NCBI GenBank assembly: GCA_021604805.1
Contig: BQJR01000003.1
Span: 62,001 to 126,000, forward strand
Length of the DNA: 64,000 nucleotides
Source: Planctomycetota bacterium
GTDB taxonomy: Bacteria > Planctomycetota > B15-G4
Direction of reading: 5' to 3'
Part shown: positions 34,697-46,016 of the stretch, in pieces
Numbering within the stretch: position 1 is the first letter of the stretch
How the letters are laid out: each line of letters opens with the position of its first letter
Translations under genes and position numbers: made by a program
The notes under the pieces: generated by a model
What the model saw: only the letters and a program-made list of their open reading frames with translations
Databases searched by the model: none
What the model was told of the DNA's origin: nothing

Positions 34697-35136
34697 CGCC
34701 ACTCCCTTCAACTGGTCGCCTTGCGACCGAACTCGACTGGGACACCCAGGCGCCGCAGGCTCAGGCTCTCCCGAACCGACGCTGCCTCCTCTCACTGCTC
34801 TCTCTCCTGCACCGGGTGGCTCGCGCCGCGCCCAGTGGACTGCGGATGCAACCCTGGCCGCCGCCAGCGGCATCGATCAGATCGACGCCCGGTCTCATCG
34901 TGAACCAGCCTGCCACAGGCTCGGCAAGGCCTCCAGCGAATCCGCGCGCGGCAAGCGCCCCATGCGCAGGCTGCGAGCGTCGCATCCGTCGCGATCGAGT
35001 CCGCGTGAGACGCAAGTTGCGCGGCACGCCACGCCGACAAGGCTTGGGATAGGCTCTGCGCTCGGTGTCTCGCGCGCCTGTCCCCTCTCTACCCCCGCAG
35101 CGCTGCGCTCCCGGGAGTGCTGCCGGAGCTCGCTCC
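34697..35136. other. 440-bp divergent intergenic region
   Basis: Lies between the outer-membrane protein gene and malate synthase. Open frames here are short and their composition is not gene-like. The only element found is GATAGGCT at 35048-35055 ahead of malate synthase. No tRNA, terminator or repeat is visible. Confidence 0.5.
35048..35055 (+). promoter_or_regulatory. GATAGGCT element ahead of malate synthase
   Basis: Octamer containing a TANNNT hexamer (TAGGCT), 82 nt before the ATG. The same octamer stands 143 nt before isocitrate lyase, so it may be the shared -10 of the two glyoxylate shunt genes. No good -35 is seen at either site. Confidence 0.35.
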
Positions 35137-36765
<1,629 letters not shown>

Positions 36766-36900
36766 GCGCCCCTGAATGCTGCCCTCATCCGGCCCCGACA
36801 CCGTTTGAGAGGGCGATCGGCCCACGCGTCCTCCCACGCCTGGGCACTCCCGAAACGCGCGCCTCCGGCCGCTCCTTTCTCACAGCCCCTCAACCCCGAG

Positions 36901-36939
36901 ATAGGCTGTGGCCGAAAGGGAATCTTCGTTCCCTCTTTC
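36901..36939 (+). promoter_or_regulatory. GATAGGCT element and hairpin before isocitrate lyase
   Basis: GATAGGCT at 36900-36907 is followed at once by the hairpin GAAAGGGAA-TCTTCG-TTCCC-TC-TTTC (36914-36939), trailed by TTTCGTTC. The hairpin could end malate synthase transcripts or act in the leader of aceA. Confidence 0.35.
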
Positions 36940-37049
36940 GTTCGCCACCCGGGCAGGTCGAGAACGCTGAGTCCTGTTGAGCCTCTGGCCGCAGGGACAG
37001 AGCGGTCCACGCGCTTGTCCGTCTCTCCCAGACACCACGAGACAGCACC

Positions 37050-38357
<1,308 letters not shown>

Positions 38358-38411
38358 GCCGCGCGCTCACGCCGCACTGAGCGAGACTTTCTCCCTGCGC
38401 TCAACCCCGAC

Positions 38412-38447
38412 CGGGCCCCGGTCTCTCGCGAGAGAGGCCGGGGCCCG
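38412..38447. terminator. Strong GC hairpin after isocitrate lyase
   Basis: CGGGCCCCGGTCTCTC-GCGA-GAGAGGCCGGGGCCCG: a 16-bp stem with one T/G mismatch and a 4-nt loop. It lies between genes pointing at each other, so it can serve both directions. There is no U-tract, as is common in high-GC genomes. Confidence 0.65.
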
Positions 38448-38536
38448 CGTCGTTGGGGGCGGTGAGTCCGACCTGCGTGCCGCACGTGCGCCCCTCCGCG
38501 TGTGCCCAGCTGCGCGTGCGCCCGACCCTGCGTCGC

Positions 38537-38719
38537 TTAGAACTGCAGCGTGCGCGGGTTCGAGACGGCCTGCGTGCCATCGGCCGCGGTGCCCATGGCT
38601 TGCAGCACGACCTTCGCGCCGGTGAGTGAAGCCGGAGGCTGACCCCACTGCCTGGCAGCCCCCTGAGCGTGCTCGCCGTGAGCGCTCCGCAGCGGAGCAC
38701 GCGTCGTTGTCGTCGACAT
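38537..38719 (-). pseudogene. Eroded C-terminal fragment of a secreted protein
   Basis: A 60-codon frame ends in AKVVLQAMGTAADGTQAVSNPRTLQF, which resembles the tails of the secreted proteins at 38834-41308, 53051-54619 and 54994-56766 (Q-x-x-G/A plus SNxL/SNPR near the stop). Upstream the frame passes into a Pro-Ala hexanucleotide repeat and has no signal peptide or convincing start. It looks like the surviving end of a paralogue, but a short real gene cannot be ruled out. Confidence 0.4.
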
Positions 38720-38720
38720 C

Positions 38721-38770
38721 GCAGCGGCAGCGGCAGCGGCAGCCGGAGCCGGAGCCGGAGCCGGAGCCGG
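38721..38770. repeat. Two adjacent hexanucleotide repeats
   Basis: About three to four CAGCGG units pass into about four CCGGAG units. This simple repeat sits between the C-terminal fragment and the SBBP gene and could be a breakpoint left by slippage or rearrangement. The rest of 38358-38833 holds only the hairpin and the fragment. Confidence 0.8.
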
Positions 38771-38833
38771 TGAAGTCGACTGTTCGCCGGTGTCCGCCCG
38801 AGACGGTCTGACGTCAGTGGCTGGCCGCGCCGC

Positions 38834-41308
38834 TCAAGGCACTGTCGTGAACAGCGCGCCCGTGGCCGACCAACCTGCGATGGCGCCCTGGTCGAGGGAC
38901 CAGGCTTGCACGCACATGGTTGCGCCCGAGGGCAGCGGGGTCGCACCGAGGTCGTAGGCGAAGGCCATGGCGCCGCCGGCGTCGAGTTGCGCGTACACGA
39001 TGTTGGTGATCGGCCAGGGCACGAGCGTGCCTTGCTTGGCGGCTTGGTAGCCGGCGTCGGCGCCGAAGATCAGCAGCGTGGGTGCGAAGGGCGCGGCGTG
39101 GTCGATCAGCATCGCACCGGTGTCGCCGGGCAGCAGGCCACCGTCGACGCTCAGCGCGGGCAGGCCGGCGCTGCCAGCCAGGCCGAAGCCGAGTTCGAAC
39201 CACTCGGCGCTCTGCGTGGGCAAGCCCAGCTCGAGGCGCGCGACGAAGATGTCGCCGAGCAGGCCGGCCACGCCGTCGAAGTTCGTGTCGTAGGCGCCGC
39301 TGGTCACGGGGAAGGCGGGCGAGCTGGTCCAGCCCGCGAGGATCACGTCGCCATCGGGGCACAAGCCCATGCCGGCCGCCTTGTCGGTCTGCGCCGCGCC
39401 GAGTTGCGACACGTGCACGAAGGCGTTGGTGTCGGGATCGATGCGCGCGACGAAGGCGTCGGTGCCGCCGCCGGCAGACTGCAGCGCGTCAGAGGTGAGC
39501 GGCAGGTTGTTCGACTTGGTCCAGCCGGCGAGCAACACGCTGCCGGTGGCTTCGAGTTGCAGCGCCACGGGGAAGTCGTCGGCGGAACCACCGAGGTAGG
39601 TCGAGAAGTCGACGTTGCTCAGCGTGGCGTCGAAGCGCGCGAGGTACACGTCGCCGTAGAAGGCACCGCCCGCGCTGGCGGCTTGCGGCGCGCCGAGCGT
39701 GGTCGGGAAGTCGTTGCTCAGCGAGGTGCCGGTGATCAGCACGCGGCCGTCGTCGGCTGCCACGATGTCGAGTGCGTTCTCGTCTTGCGCGCCACCGAGC
39801 AAGCTGGCCGCGTCGAGTTCACCGTTCTGTGCGTCGAAGCGCGCGACCCAGGCGTCACTCGTGCCACCGCGCGCACTCTGCGCGGCGCCGGGCGTGGTCG
39901 GGAAGTCCACCGACGAGGTCCAACCCGCGGCGAGCAGATCGCCCTCGGGGTCGATGGCGAGCGCGTTCACGAGCTCGTCGCCGCTGGCGCCGAGGTAGCG
40001 CCCCCACACGAGTCCGCCGCCGGGCGCGAAGGCTGCGAGGAAGGCGTCGCCCACGTCGTTGCCGCCGCCGGCGAAGCTGTCGTCGGGTGAGTTCTGACCG
40101 AGGTCGAGATCGCTGCTCAGGCTCAGGCCGCCCACGAAGAGCGTGCCGTCGTCGTCCACCGCGACGGCGCGCGCCATGTCGTCCTCGCTGCCACCGAAGA
40201 AGCTGCTGAGCAAGAGTTCGCTGCCGTCGGAGGAGAGCCGCGCCACGAAGGCGTCCGACGCGAAGAGGCCGTTGCCGCCGCCGAAGCTGCTGTCGTGCGC
40301 GCCGGGAGTGATCGGGAAGTTGGCCGACGCGGTCCAGCCCGCGAGCACCGTGCCGCTGGCGCCGTCGGAGGCGGCGGAGAGCACTTCGTCGTCGAACGAA
40401 CCGCCCAAGAACGTGGAGAAGACGAGGGCATCGCCTTCGGCTGAGAGCCGCGTGACGACCGCGTCGCGACCGCCGTTGAGCGTGGGATCGTAGGCGCCGA
40501 CCGTGGCCGGGTAGCCGCTCGGGAGCGTGGCGCCGACAACGGTGACGCCGGCGCCGCCCTGCACGATCAGGTCTTCGGCAAAGTCCACGTTGCCGCCGCC
40601 CACGAAGCTCGCCCAGCGCAACTCCGGGTCGACGAGCAAAGGGCGACCCGCGTGGCGCGTCTCCGCGACGAAGCGGAAGCTGTCCTCGCCGAGCACTTGC
40701 GCGCGACACAGCACGGGCGCTTGCGAACCGTCGGCCATGAGACTCCAGGCCACCGGCGGCGACTGGTGCAGCACGCCCAGTTCGGTGTGCAAGAGCAAAC
40801 CGCCGTCCTGCGCGGCTTCGAGGCGTTCCACTCCTTCGATGGCGAAGTGCACTTCGCTCAGCTCGGCTTCGGGCGCGAGCAGCAGGTCGTACTCGAACAC
40901 GCCCGCGGACGAGCGCGCCACGAGGTCCACGCCGGGGCGCAGCTCGGGCCAGCGCCACTGGGCGTAGGCGGGCACGTCGCGCACCCAGGCGCTCGGATCG
41001 TCGCCGAGCAACCAGTGCCGACGACCGCTGCGGCGTCCTTCGGCGTGACCGGTCACCTCGGGCCGCGCGTCGAGCACGCGCAGACGCAGGGCGTGCGCGC
41101 TGCGCGCTCCCTCCTCATCGGCCCCGAAGACGCTCACGGTCCAGCCCGCGTCCTCCAGCCAAAGCTGCATGCCGGGGCCCTCCATGCGGGCCTGCACGGC
41201 CTCGGGCCACTGCCCGCGATTGGGCACGACGTCGAGGTTGGAATCCTGCGCCCGCAGAGTCAGCGGGCACAGAGCCAAGACCAGGTGGATCATCAAGAAG
41301 GTGCGCAT
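38834..41308 (-). CDS. Secreted SBBP-repeat beta-propeller protein
   Basis: 824 aa from ATG 41308. Signal peptide MRTFLMIHLVLALCPLTLRA, cut before QDSN. Residues ~20-250 are a beta domain starting VVPNRGQWPEAVQARM, the module that often precedes SBBP repeats. Then ~7-8 repeats of the form DAFVARLxxDGxxLxxSTFLGGSxDDxAxAxAxDxxG-TVLAGxTxSxxFPxTPGA. The last ~110 residues (ELGFGLAGSAGLPALSVDGG to ATGALFTTVP) form the C-terminal module shared with other secreted proteins here. Probably a surface or secreted protein; ligand unknown. Confidence 0.9.
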   Translation of the reverse strand: MRTFLMIHLVLALCPLTLRAQDSNLDVVPNRGQWPEAVQARMEGPGMQLWLEDAGWTVSVFGADEEGARSAHALRLRVLDARPEVTGHAEGRRSGRRHWLLGDDPSAWVRDVPAYAQWRWPELRPGVDLVARSSAGVFEYDLLLAPEAELSEVHFAIEGVERLEAAQDGGLLLHTELGVLHQSPPVAWSLMADGSQAPVLCRAQVLGEDSFRFVAETRHAGRPLLVDPELRWASFVGGGNVDFAEDLIVQGGAGVTVVGATLPSGYPATVGAYDPTLNGGRDAVVTRLSAEGDALVFSTFLGGSFDDEVLSAASDGASGTVLAGWTASANFPITPGAHDSSFGGGNGLFASDAFVARLSSDGSELLLSSFFGGSEDDMARAVAVDDDGTLFVGGLSLSSDLDLGQNSPDDSFAGGGNDVGDAFLAAFAPGGGLVWGRYLGASGDELVNALAIDPEGDLLAAGWTSSVDFPTTPGAAQSARGGTSDAWVARFDAQNGELDAASLLGGAQDENALDIVAADDGRVLITGTSLSNDFPTTLGAPQAASAGGAFYGDVYLARFDATLSNVDFSTYLGGSADDFPVALQLEATGSVLLAGWTKSNNLPLTSDALQSAGGGTDAFVARIDPDTNAFVHVSQLGAAQTDKAAGMGLCPDGDVILAGWTSSPAFPVTSGAYDTNFDGVAGLLGDIFVARLELGLPTQSAEWFELGFGLAGSAGLPALSVDGGLLPGDTGAMLIDHAAPFAPTLLIFGADAGYQAAKQGTLVPWPITNIVYAQLDAGGAMAFAYDLGATPLPSGATMCVQAWSLDQGAIAGWSATGALFTTVP

Positions 41309-41533
41309 GAGAGCCTTTATCGGCAGCAGCCCATGTCTGACGTGAGGCCCGCCGAAAGCGCCACGAAAGCGGCTTCTCGCGCTGCCCAAGGAGGGCCGCG
41401 CTGGGCGCCCGTTCGAGAGCCCACGATGTCCGGCCAGACAGCAAGCCTCCGGCGGGCGCCCAGCCATTCCCTCCCCGACGGGCAGCCTCGCCAAGCTGCG
41501 GCCCTGAGGCCGCGATTCCGGCCTCCGCCCCCG

Positions 41534-41546
41534 TAGACTGCAGCCC
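41534..41546 (+). promoter_or_regulatory. TAGACT -10 seven nt before the pqiA-like ATG
   Basis: TAGACT (41534-41539), then 7 nt, then ATG 41547: leaderless spacing. No ribosome site lies between. No recognisable -35 was found. Confidence 0.4.
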
Positions 41547-42182
41547 ATGGCCGAATCCGAGCTCCGCGTCGCCCCTGGCGCCCCCACCACTGTTTTGCGC
41601 GCCTGCGGCACCTGCGGCCTGGTTCAGCGCGCGCCGGCCGTGGGAGCCGAGCTGCAGCTGCGCTGCGCGCGTTGCTCGCGACCTCTCGACCGCGCGGGGA
41701 ATCGCCGCCGCCGCCAGGACCGCGCCCGGGCGCTGGCCTTCTCAGCGCTGCTGCTGCTGCCCGTGGCCCTGTGCCTGCCGCTCCTGCGCGTGGAGCGCTT
41801 CGGCCGCGTGCACGAGACGAGCCTGCTCGAGGGCACTGCGCACCTGCTGCGCGAAGGACCGCTCGCGGTCGGCCTGGTCGTCGCGCTGTGCTCGCTCGTA
41901 TTGCCCACGGTGAAGCTGCTCGTGATCGTGTTGCTCGCGCACGACAGCGCGCGCGTGTCGCCCGCCCTGCGCGCACGCCTGCACCACCTGGTGGAACTCA
42001 CCGGGCGCTGGGGCCTGCTCGACGTGTTGCTCGTGGCGGTGCTCGTCGCGAGTCTCAAGCTCGAAGGCCTCGTGGAGTTGACGGCCGGCCCCGGCGCGCT
42101 CGCCTTCTTGATCACCGTGATGCTCAGCTTGGGCGCCTCGGCTTGCTTCGATCCTCGCGATCTCTGGGACACCCGTTCATGA
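41547..42182 (+). CDS. PqiA-like membrane protein
   Basis: 211 aa, one PqiA domain rather than the two of E. coli PqiA. The cytoplasmic N-terminus has two zinc-ribbon pairs (CGTCG and CARCS), followed by four membrane helices (ALLLLPVALCLPLLRV; AVGLVVALCSLVLPTVKLLVIVLL; LLDVLLVAVLVASLKL; ALAFLITVMLSLGASACF). The motif LPTVKLL and the ending CFDPRDLW fit the family. Overlaps the MCE-domain gene by 4 bp (ATGA), as expected for the PqiAB envelope lipid-transport pair. Confidence 0.9.
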   Translation: MAESELRVAPGAPTTVLRACGTCGLVQRAPAVGAELQLRCARCSRPLDRAGNRRRRQDRARALAFSALLLLPVALCLPLLRVERFGRVHETSLLEGTAHLLREGPLAVGLVVALCSLVLPTVKLLVIVLLAHDSARVSPALRARLHHLVELTGRWGLLDVLLVAVLVASLKLEGLVELTAGPGALAFLITVMLSLGASACFDPRDLWDTRS

Positions 42183-43618
42183 CCGTCGCCGACTCGCAGG
42201 CCCCCGCCGCCCACGACGCTCCGCTCGCGAGCACGCATCCCACGCCGCCGCGCTCCCGCTTGTGGATCGTGCCGTTGATCGTGGCCGCCTTGGCGGCCGT
42301 GCTCGCTTGGCAAGCCTGGGGACGCGCTGGGCCGAGCCTCACCGTGATCGTGGAAGACGGCCACGGCCTCGGCCCCGGCGACGTGGTCAAGCACCGCGGC
42401 GTGGTCGTGGGTGAGATCCTCGGCAGCCAACTCGACAGCGACGCCCAGAGCGTGCGCCTCGAGGTGCGTCTCGCGCCCGAAGCCGAAGAGCTCGCGCGCC
42501 AAGGTTCGCGCTTCTGGATCGAACATCCGCGGCTCGAGCTCGACGGCCTGCGCGGCCTCGACACGCTGCTCGGCGGCGCGTACCTCGCCGTGCAACCCGG
42601 CGCCGGCCCCGCCATGCGCAGCTTCGTGGGCCTGAGCGAGGCGCCGCTCGACGAAGCGCGTCAACCCGGCGTGGACATCACGCTGGAAGCCGAACGCCGC
42701 GGCTCGCTGCGCGCCGGCTCGCCCGTGACCTACCGACGCATCACCGTGGGCCGCGTGCTCTCGGTGGGCCTCGCGAGCGATGGTCGTCGCGTGGAAGCCA
42801 CGGCGCGCGTGCTGCAACCCTTCGCGGAACTCGTGCGCGAGAACACGCGCTTCTGGGACACGAGCGGCGTGCAGTTCGAACTCGGCATCAGCGGCATGGA
42901 CTTGAAGCTCGACACGCTCGAGTCGTTGTTGCGCGGCGGCGTGGCGTTGGCCACACCGCCCGAGGGTGGCGACATCGCGCGCACAGGTCAGCGCTTCGAG
43001 TTGCACGCGTCGCCCAAGCAATCCTGGCTCGACTGGCAACCCAACGTGGCGCTCGGATCGATGTTGCTGCCGCCGGGCACACCGCGCCCCCAACCGTTGC
43101 GTGCGCGCCTCGTGTGGACCGAAGGCCTGTTGTGGAGCGGCACCGAGTCGCGCGAAGCGTGGGTGTTGCCCGTGGTTGGCGGCGCGCTCGTGCCCGCCAC
43201 GATGTTGCAGCCCGGCAAGCGCGCCGACGAAGACAGCGCGCACCTCGAGTTGCTCGGCGACGAGTACGCGCTCTCCGACCTGCTAGGCGAGCGCGACGTG
43301 TCGAGCGCCGACGGCCTCGAGTACATCGAGCTGCCCGGCGTCACCCTTCCGAACGTGTGGCCGCGAGCGCGTCAACGCGCGCCGAGCAAACCCGAAGACT
43401 GTCTCGTGCTCGGCGAACCGGGCCACGCGCCGCTCGTGCTCGCCGCCGCGCGCCTCGTCCCCGACGACGAAGGCTGGTGGCTCGACCCAGGGCTGCTGCC
43501 GCCAGAGCGCATGCACGGCGCGCCGGTGCTCGCGCGCCGCGACGGCAAGCTGATCGGGCTCCTGTTCGTGGATGAGGAGCGCGCGCGGCTGGTGCCATTG
43601 CGGGTCGCAGTGCCGTAG
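42179..43618 (+). CDS. PqiB-like MCE protein with a trypsin-like C-terminal domain
   Basis: 479 aa. One N-terminal membrane helix (~28-48), then two MCE domains (~52-145: VEDGHGLGPGDVVKHRGVVVGEI; ~160-260: GSLRAGSPVTYRRITVGRVLSV), one fewer than E. coli PqiB. The last ~200 residues are not MCE: they contain beta-rich segments and end in RMHGAPVLARRDGKLIGLLFVDEE, which resembles the GDSGSPV..DGKLVGI end of trypsin-fold proteases, with His446 where the catalytic Ser would be. This suggests an inactive protease-fold module. Coupled to the pqiA-like gene. No pqiC is seen. Confidence 0.85.
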   Translation: MTVADSQAPAAHDAPLASTHPTPPRSRLWIVPLIVAALAAVLAWQAWGRAGPSLTVIVEDGHGLGPGDVVKHRGVVVGEILGSQLDSDAQSVRLEVRLAPEAEELARQGSRFWIEHPRLELDGLRGLDTLLGGAYLAVQPGAGPAMRSFVGLSEAPLDEARQPGVDITLEAERRGSLRAGSPVTYRRITVGRVLSVGLASDGRRVEATARVLQPFAELVRENTRFWDTSGVQFELGISGMDLKLDTLESLLRGGVALATPPEGGDIARTGQRFELHASPKQSWLDWQPNVALGSMLLPPGTPRPQPLRARLVWTEGLLWSGTESREAWVLPVVGGALVPATMLQPGKRADEDSAHLELLGDEYALSDLLGERDVSSADGLEYIELPGVTLPNVWPRARQRAPSKPEDCLVLGEPGHAPLVLAAARLVPDDEGWWLDPGLLPPERMHGAPVLARRDGKLIGLLFVDEERARLVPLRVAVP

Positions 43619-43714
43619 AGAGCATGCGCGCGCTTCGTCGATCTTTCGCGTTCAGCGCAGAGGTCGCCCCCGACGACCAACGTCGACGAACCTCTCGATC
43701 CCTAGGAAGCGCCC

Positions 43715-45898
43715 ATGGCCACGCTTTGCCTGCCGACCGTCTTGCTGAGTTTCCTCATGCTTCTCCCGCAGACGGAACGGCTGGCCGTCAGGTCCAGGAT
43801 CCCGGCCGCAGTTGCGCTTGGCGCCAGCGATCTCGCGACACGTGACCGACTCCTGTTCGGCCCGAGCTTCCTGCCCTTCGACAGCGGGGTCAACGAGACG
43901 GTCCTGGCCGACTTCGACGGCGATGGCCAGCTCGACCAAGCCATCACGAGCTCCTCCGATCACACGGTCTCGGTGCGCCTCGGCGACGGCACCGGGAGCT
44001 TCGGCCCCCCCATCGCGCACGCCGTGGGCATCAACCCGCTGGGACCGGCAACCGGAGACCTGAACGGCGACGGACACGCCGACCTTGTCGTGGCAAACAA
44101 CGGCTCCGACGACCTCTCCGTGCTGATGGGCACAGGCGCGGGACGCTTCGCGCCCGCGGTCTCCTATCCCGTGGAAACCCAACCGCTGAGCTTCGTGCTC
44201 GCCGACATCGACACCGACGGTGATCTCGACATCGTCTGCATGCCGTACCTGGGCGCCGAGCTCGTGCGCTGGTTCAACCGAGGCGACGGCACCTTCTCTT
44301 CGGCCCTCGGCCCAACGCTCGGCCTCGGGGCACACCGTATGGCCGCCGGCGACTTCAACGGCGATGGGAACATCGATCTCGCCATTGGCGGCACGGCGTT
44401 CGAGAAGACAATCGTGTTGAGCGGAAACGGCAACGGCGAGTTCGGGCGCCTCCAGGTTCTCCCGTTGCTTGCGTCCGACCTGCGCTTCGCGGTCCTGGGC
44501 CCAGGGCCCGAAGCCGACTTGTTCGCGGCGACCGGCACCGCGCTGCTCCGCCTGCGCGCACTTCCGAACGGAACACTCACTGTGGTGAGCGAGTTGCCGA
44601 CATCGTTCTCCGCTCAATACACTCGAGTCATCGCCGATGACTTCAACGCAGACGGCGCCCTGGATGTCGGTCTGCTCAGTCGTTCCGCCAACAAGTTCTG
44701 CACGCTCCTCGGCGACGGCAACGGAACGCTCTCGCGGCCCGCGTGTTCCCTGGCAGGCGGTATCGAGATCACCTCCGGCGATCTCAACGGCGACGGAGTG
44801 CCGGATTTGGTCTCAGCACTTCTGAGCGGACACAGCGTCGCGCTTGGCAAGGGCGACGGCCATCTGCGCACGGGCGTGAGCGTCCCGGGCACTGGCGGAG
44901 GTCCCTACCTCCCGCTCGCCGACGTGGATCGCGACGGCCTGCTTGATGTGGTCTCGCGAGACATCGACGACGCCGCGTTCCAGGTGCTCTATGGCACTCC
45001 CAGCGGCGGCTTCGAGCTGGGCATCGATGCGCCCGTCGCGCCCTTCGCCCCAACCAGCTTCCCGTCGCTGACCGCCGATTTCGACCTCGACAGCCAGCTC
45101 GACATGGTGCTCATCACTGGAGGCGCGATCCGCGTGCACCGCAACCTTGGCGAACGCACCTTCGGCCCGGCCACGCACTACTTAGTTGGCGGCTCCCCTT
45201 GGGCCTGTGCTGCAGGCGACGTGGACAGCGACGGCCTCCCCGATCTGCTCGTGGCGCTCAAGCACGAGGACTCCCTGGGCCTGCTTCGCGGGCGCGGCGA
45301 CGGCAGCTTCTCCGCAGCCACGACCTTCTTTGGTGGCGATGGCCCCGTCGACCTCACTCTCGCGGACTTCAACGCTGACACGATCCTGGACCTCGCCGTG
45401 GTCAATGAGCAGTCCAACAGAGTCACGGTGTGGCGCGGCACCGGTAGCGGCGCGTTCTTCGCCGGGCAGCCCTACCCCGTCGCCGAGTGGCCTCAGTCGA
45501 TCCGAGCGCAAGATCTCGACGGCGACGGTCGCCTCGAACTCATCGTGACCAGCAAGATCGAAAGCGCAGTCACGATCCTGCACGGCGAAGCGGCAGGCCT
45601 GTTCTCGATCGCTGAGAGTTACCCCGCCGCCGCGCCTCGTGCAGACAGTTCGGAGCTCGCCGACTTCGATCAGGATGGAACGCTCGACCTCATCACGCTG
45701 GCTGGCCAGTCGTCGAGCGACACGGCTGTCTTCTCGCTGCGGCTTGGACTCGGTGACGGCACATTCGGCCCGATGATCTCGATCGCTGCGGGGAACACCG
45801 CCGGGCTGTTCGCAGTGGGCGATGTCACGCACGACGGTCGCCCGGATCTGCTCCTGCCGAGCCAGGATGGTGTCACGATCCTGCGCAACCGCCCCTGA
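43715..45898 (+). CDS. Secreted FG-GAP/VCBS repeat protein
   Basis: 727 aa. Signal-like start (MATLCLPTVLLSFLMLLPQTERLA). About a dozen FG-GAP/VCBS repeats follow, each with a calcium-type loop DxDGDGxxD (DFDGDGQLD, DLNGDGHADL, DVDSDGLPDLL, DLDGDGRLEL), giving beta-propeller blades. It ends in RPDLLLPSQDGVTILRNRP, the common end of VCBS proteins. AGGAAG lies about 6 nt before the ATG. Its neighbour downstream is a paralogue that begins the mature part with the same RDRLLFG. Probably a cell-surface adhesin or binding protein. Confidence 0.9.
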   Translation: MATLCLPTVLLSFLMLLPQTERLAVRSRIPAAVALGASDLATRDRLLFGPSFLPFDSGVNETVLADFDGDGQLDQAITSSSDHTVSVRLGDGTGSFGPPIAHAVGINPLGPATGDLNGDGHADLVVANNGSDDLSVLMGTGAGRFAPAVSYPVETQPLSFVLADIDTDGDLDIVCMPYLGAELVRWFNRGDGTFSSALGPTLGLGAHRMAAGDFNGDGNIDLAIGGTAFEKTIVLSGNGNGEFGRLQVLPLLASDLRFAVLGPGPEADLFAATGTALLRLRALPNGTLTVVSELPTSFSAQYTRVIADDFNADGALDVGLLSRSANKFCTLLGDGNGTLSRPACSLAGGIEITSGDLNGDGVPDLVSALLSGHSVALGKGDGHLRTGVSVPGTGGGPYLPLADVDRDGLLDVVSRDIDDAAFQVLYGTPSGGFELGIDAPVAPFAPTSFPSLTADFDLDSQLDMVLITGGAIRVHRNLGERTFGPATHYLVGGSPWACAAGDVDSDGLPDLLVALKHEDSLGLLRGRGDGSFSAATTFFGGDGPVDLTLADFNADTILDLAVVNEQSNRVTVWRGTGSGAFFAGQPYPVAEWPQSIRAQDLDGDGRLELIVTSKIESAVTILHGEAAGLFSIAESYPAAAPRADSSELADFDQDGTLDLITLAGQSSSDTAVFSLRLGLGDGTFGPMISIAAGNTAGLFAVGDVTHDGRPDLLLPSQDGVTILRNRP

Positions 45899-46016
45899 GC
45901 ATGGCCCAGTCAGGACACCAGGAGGTGGCGAACGAACTCAGGCCGACTGCGTTGTCCTAAGTCGGCGACGCTGCCCCGAGCGCCGCCCGCACGACCCCGA
46001 ACCGAGAACGCTCCTG

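Noticed and set aside
38401..38946. A 181-codon minus-strand frame through the hairpin and hexamer repeat
   Set aside because: Low-complexity Leu-Arg repeat encoded by the hexamers and it overlaps the end of the SBBP gene; no conserved segment.
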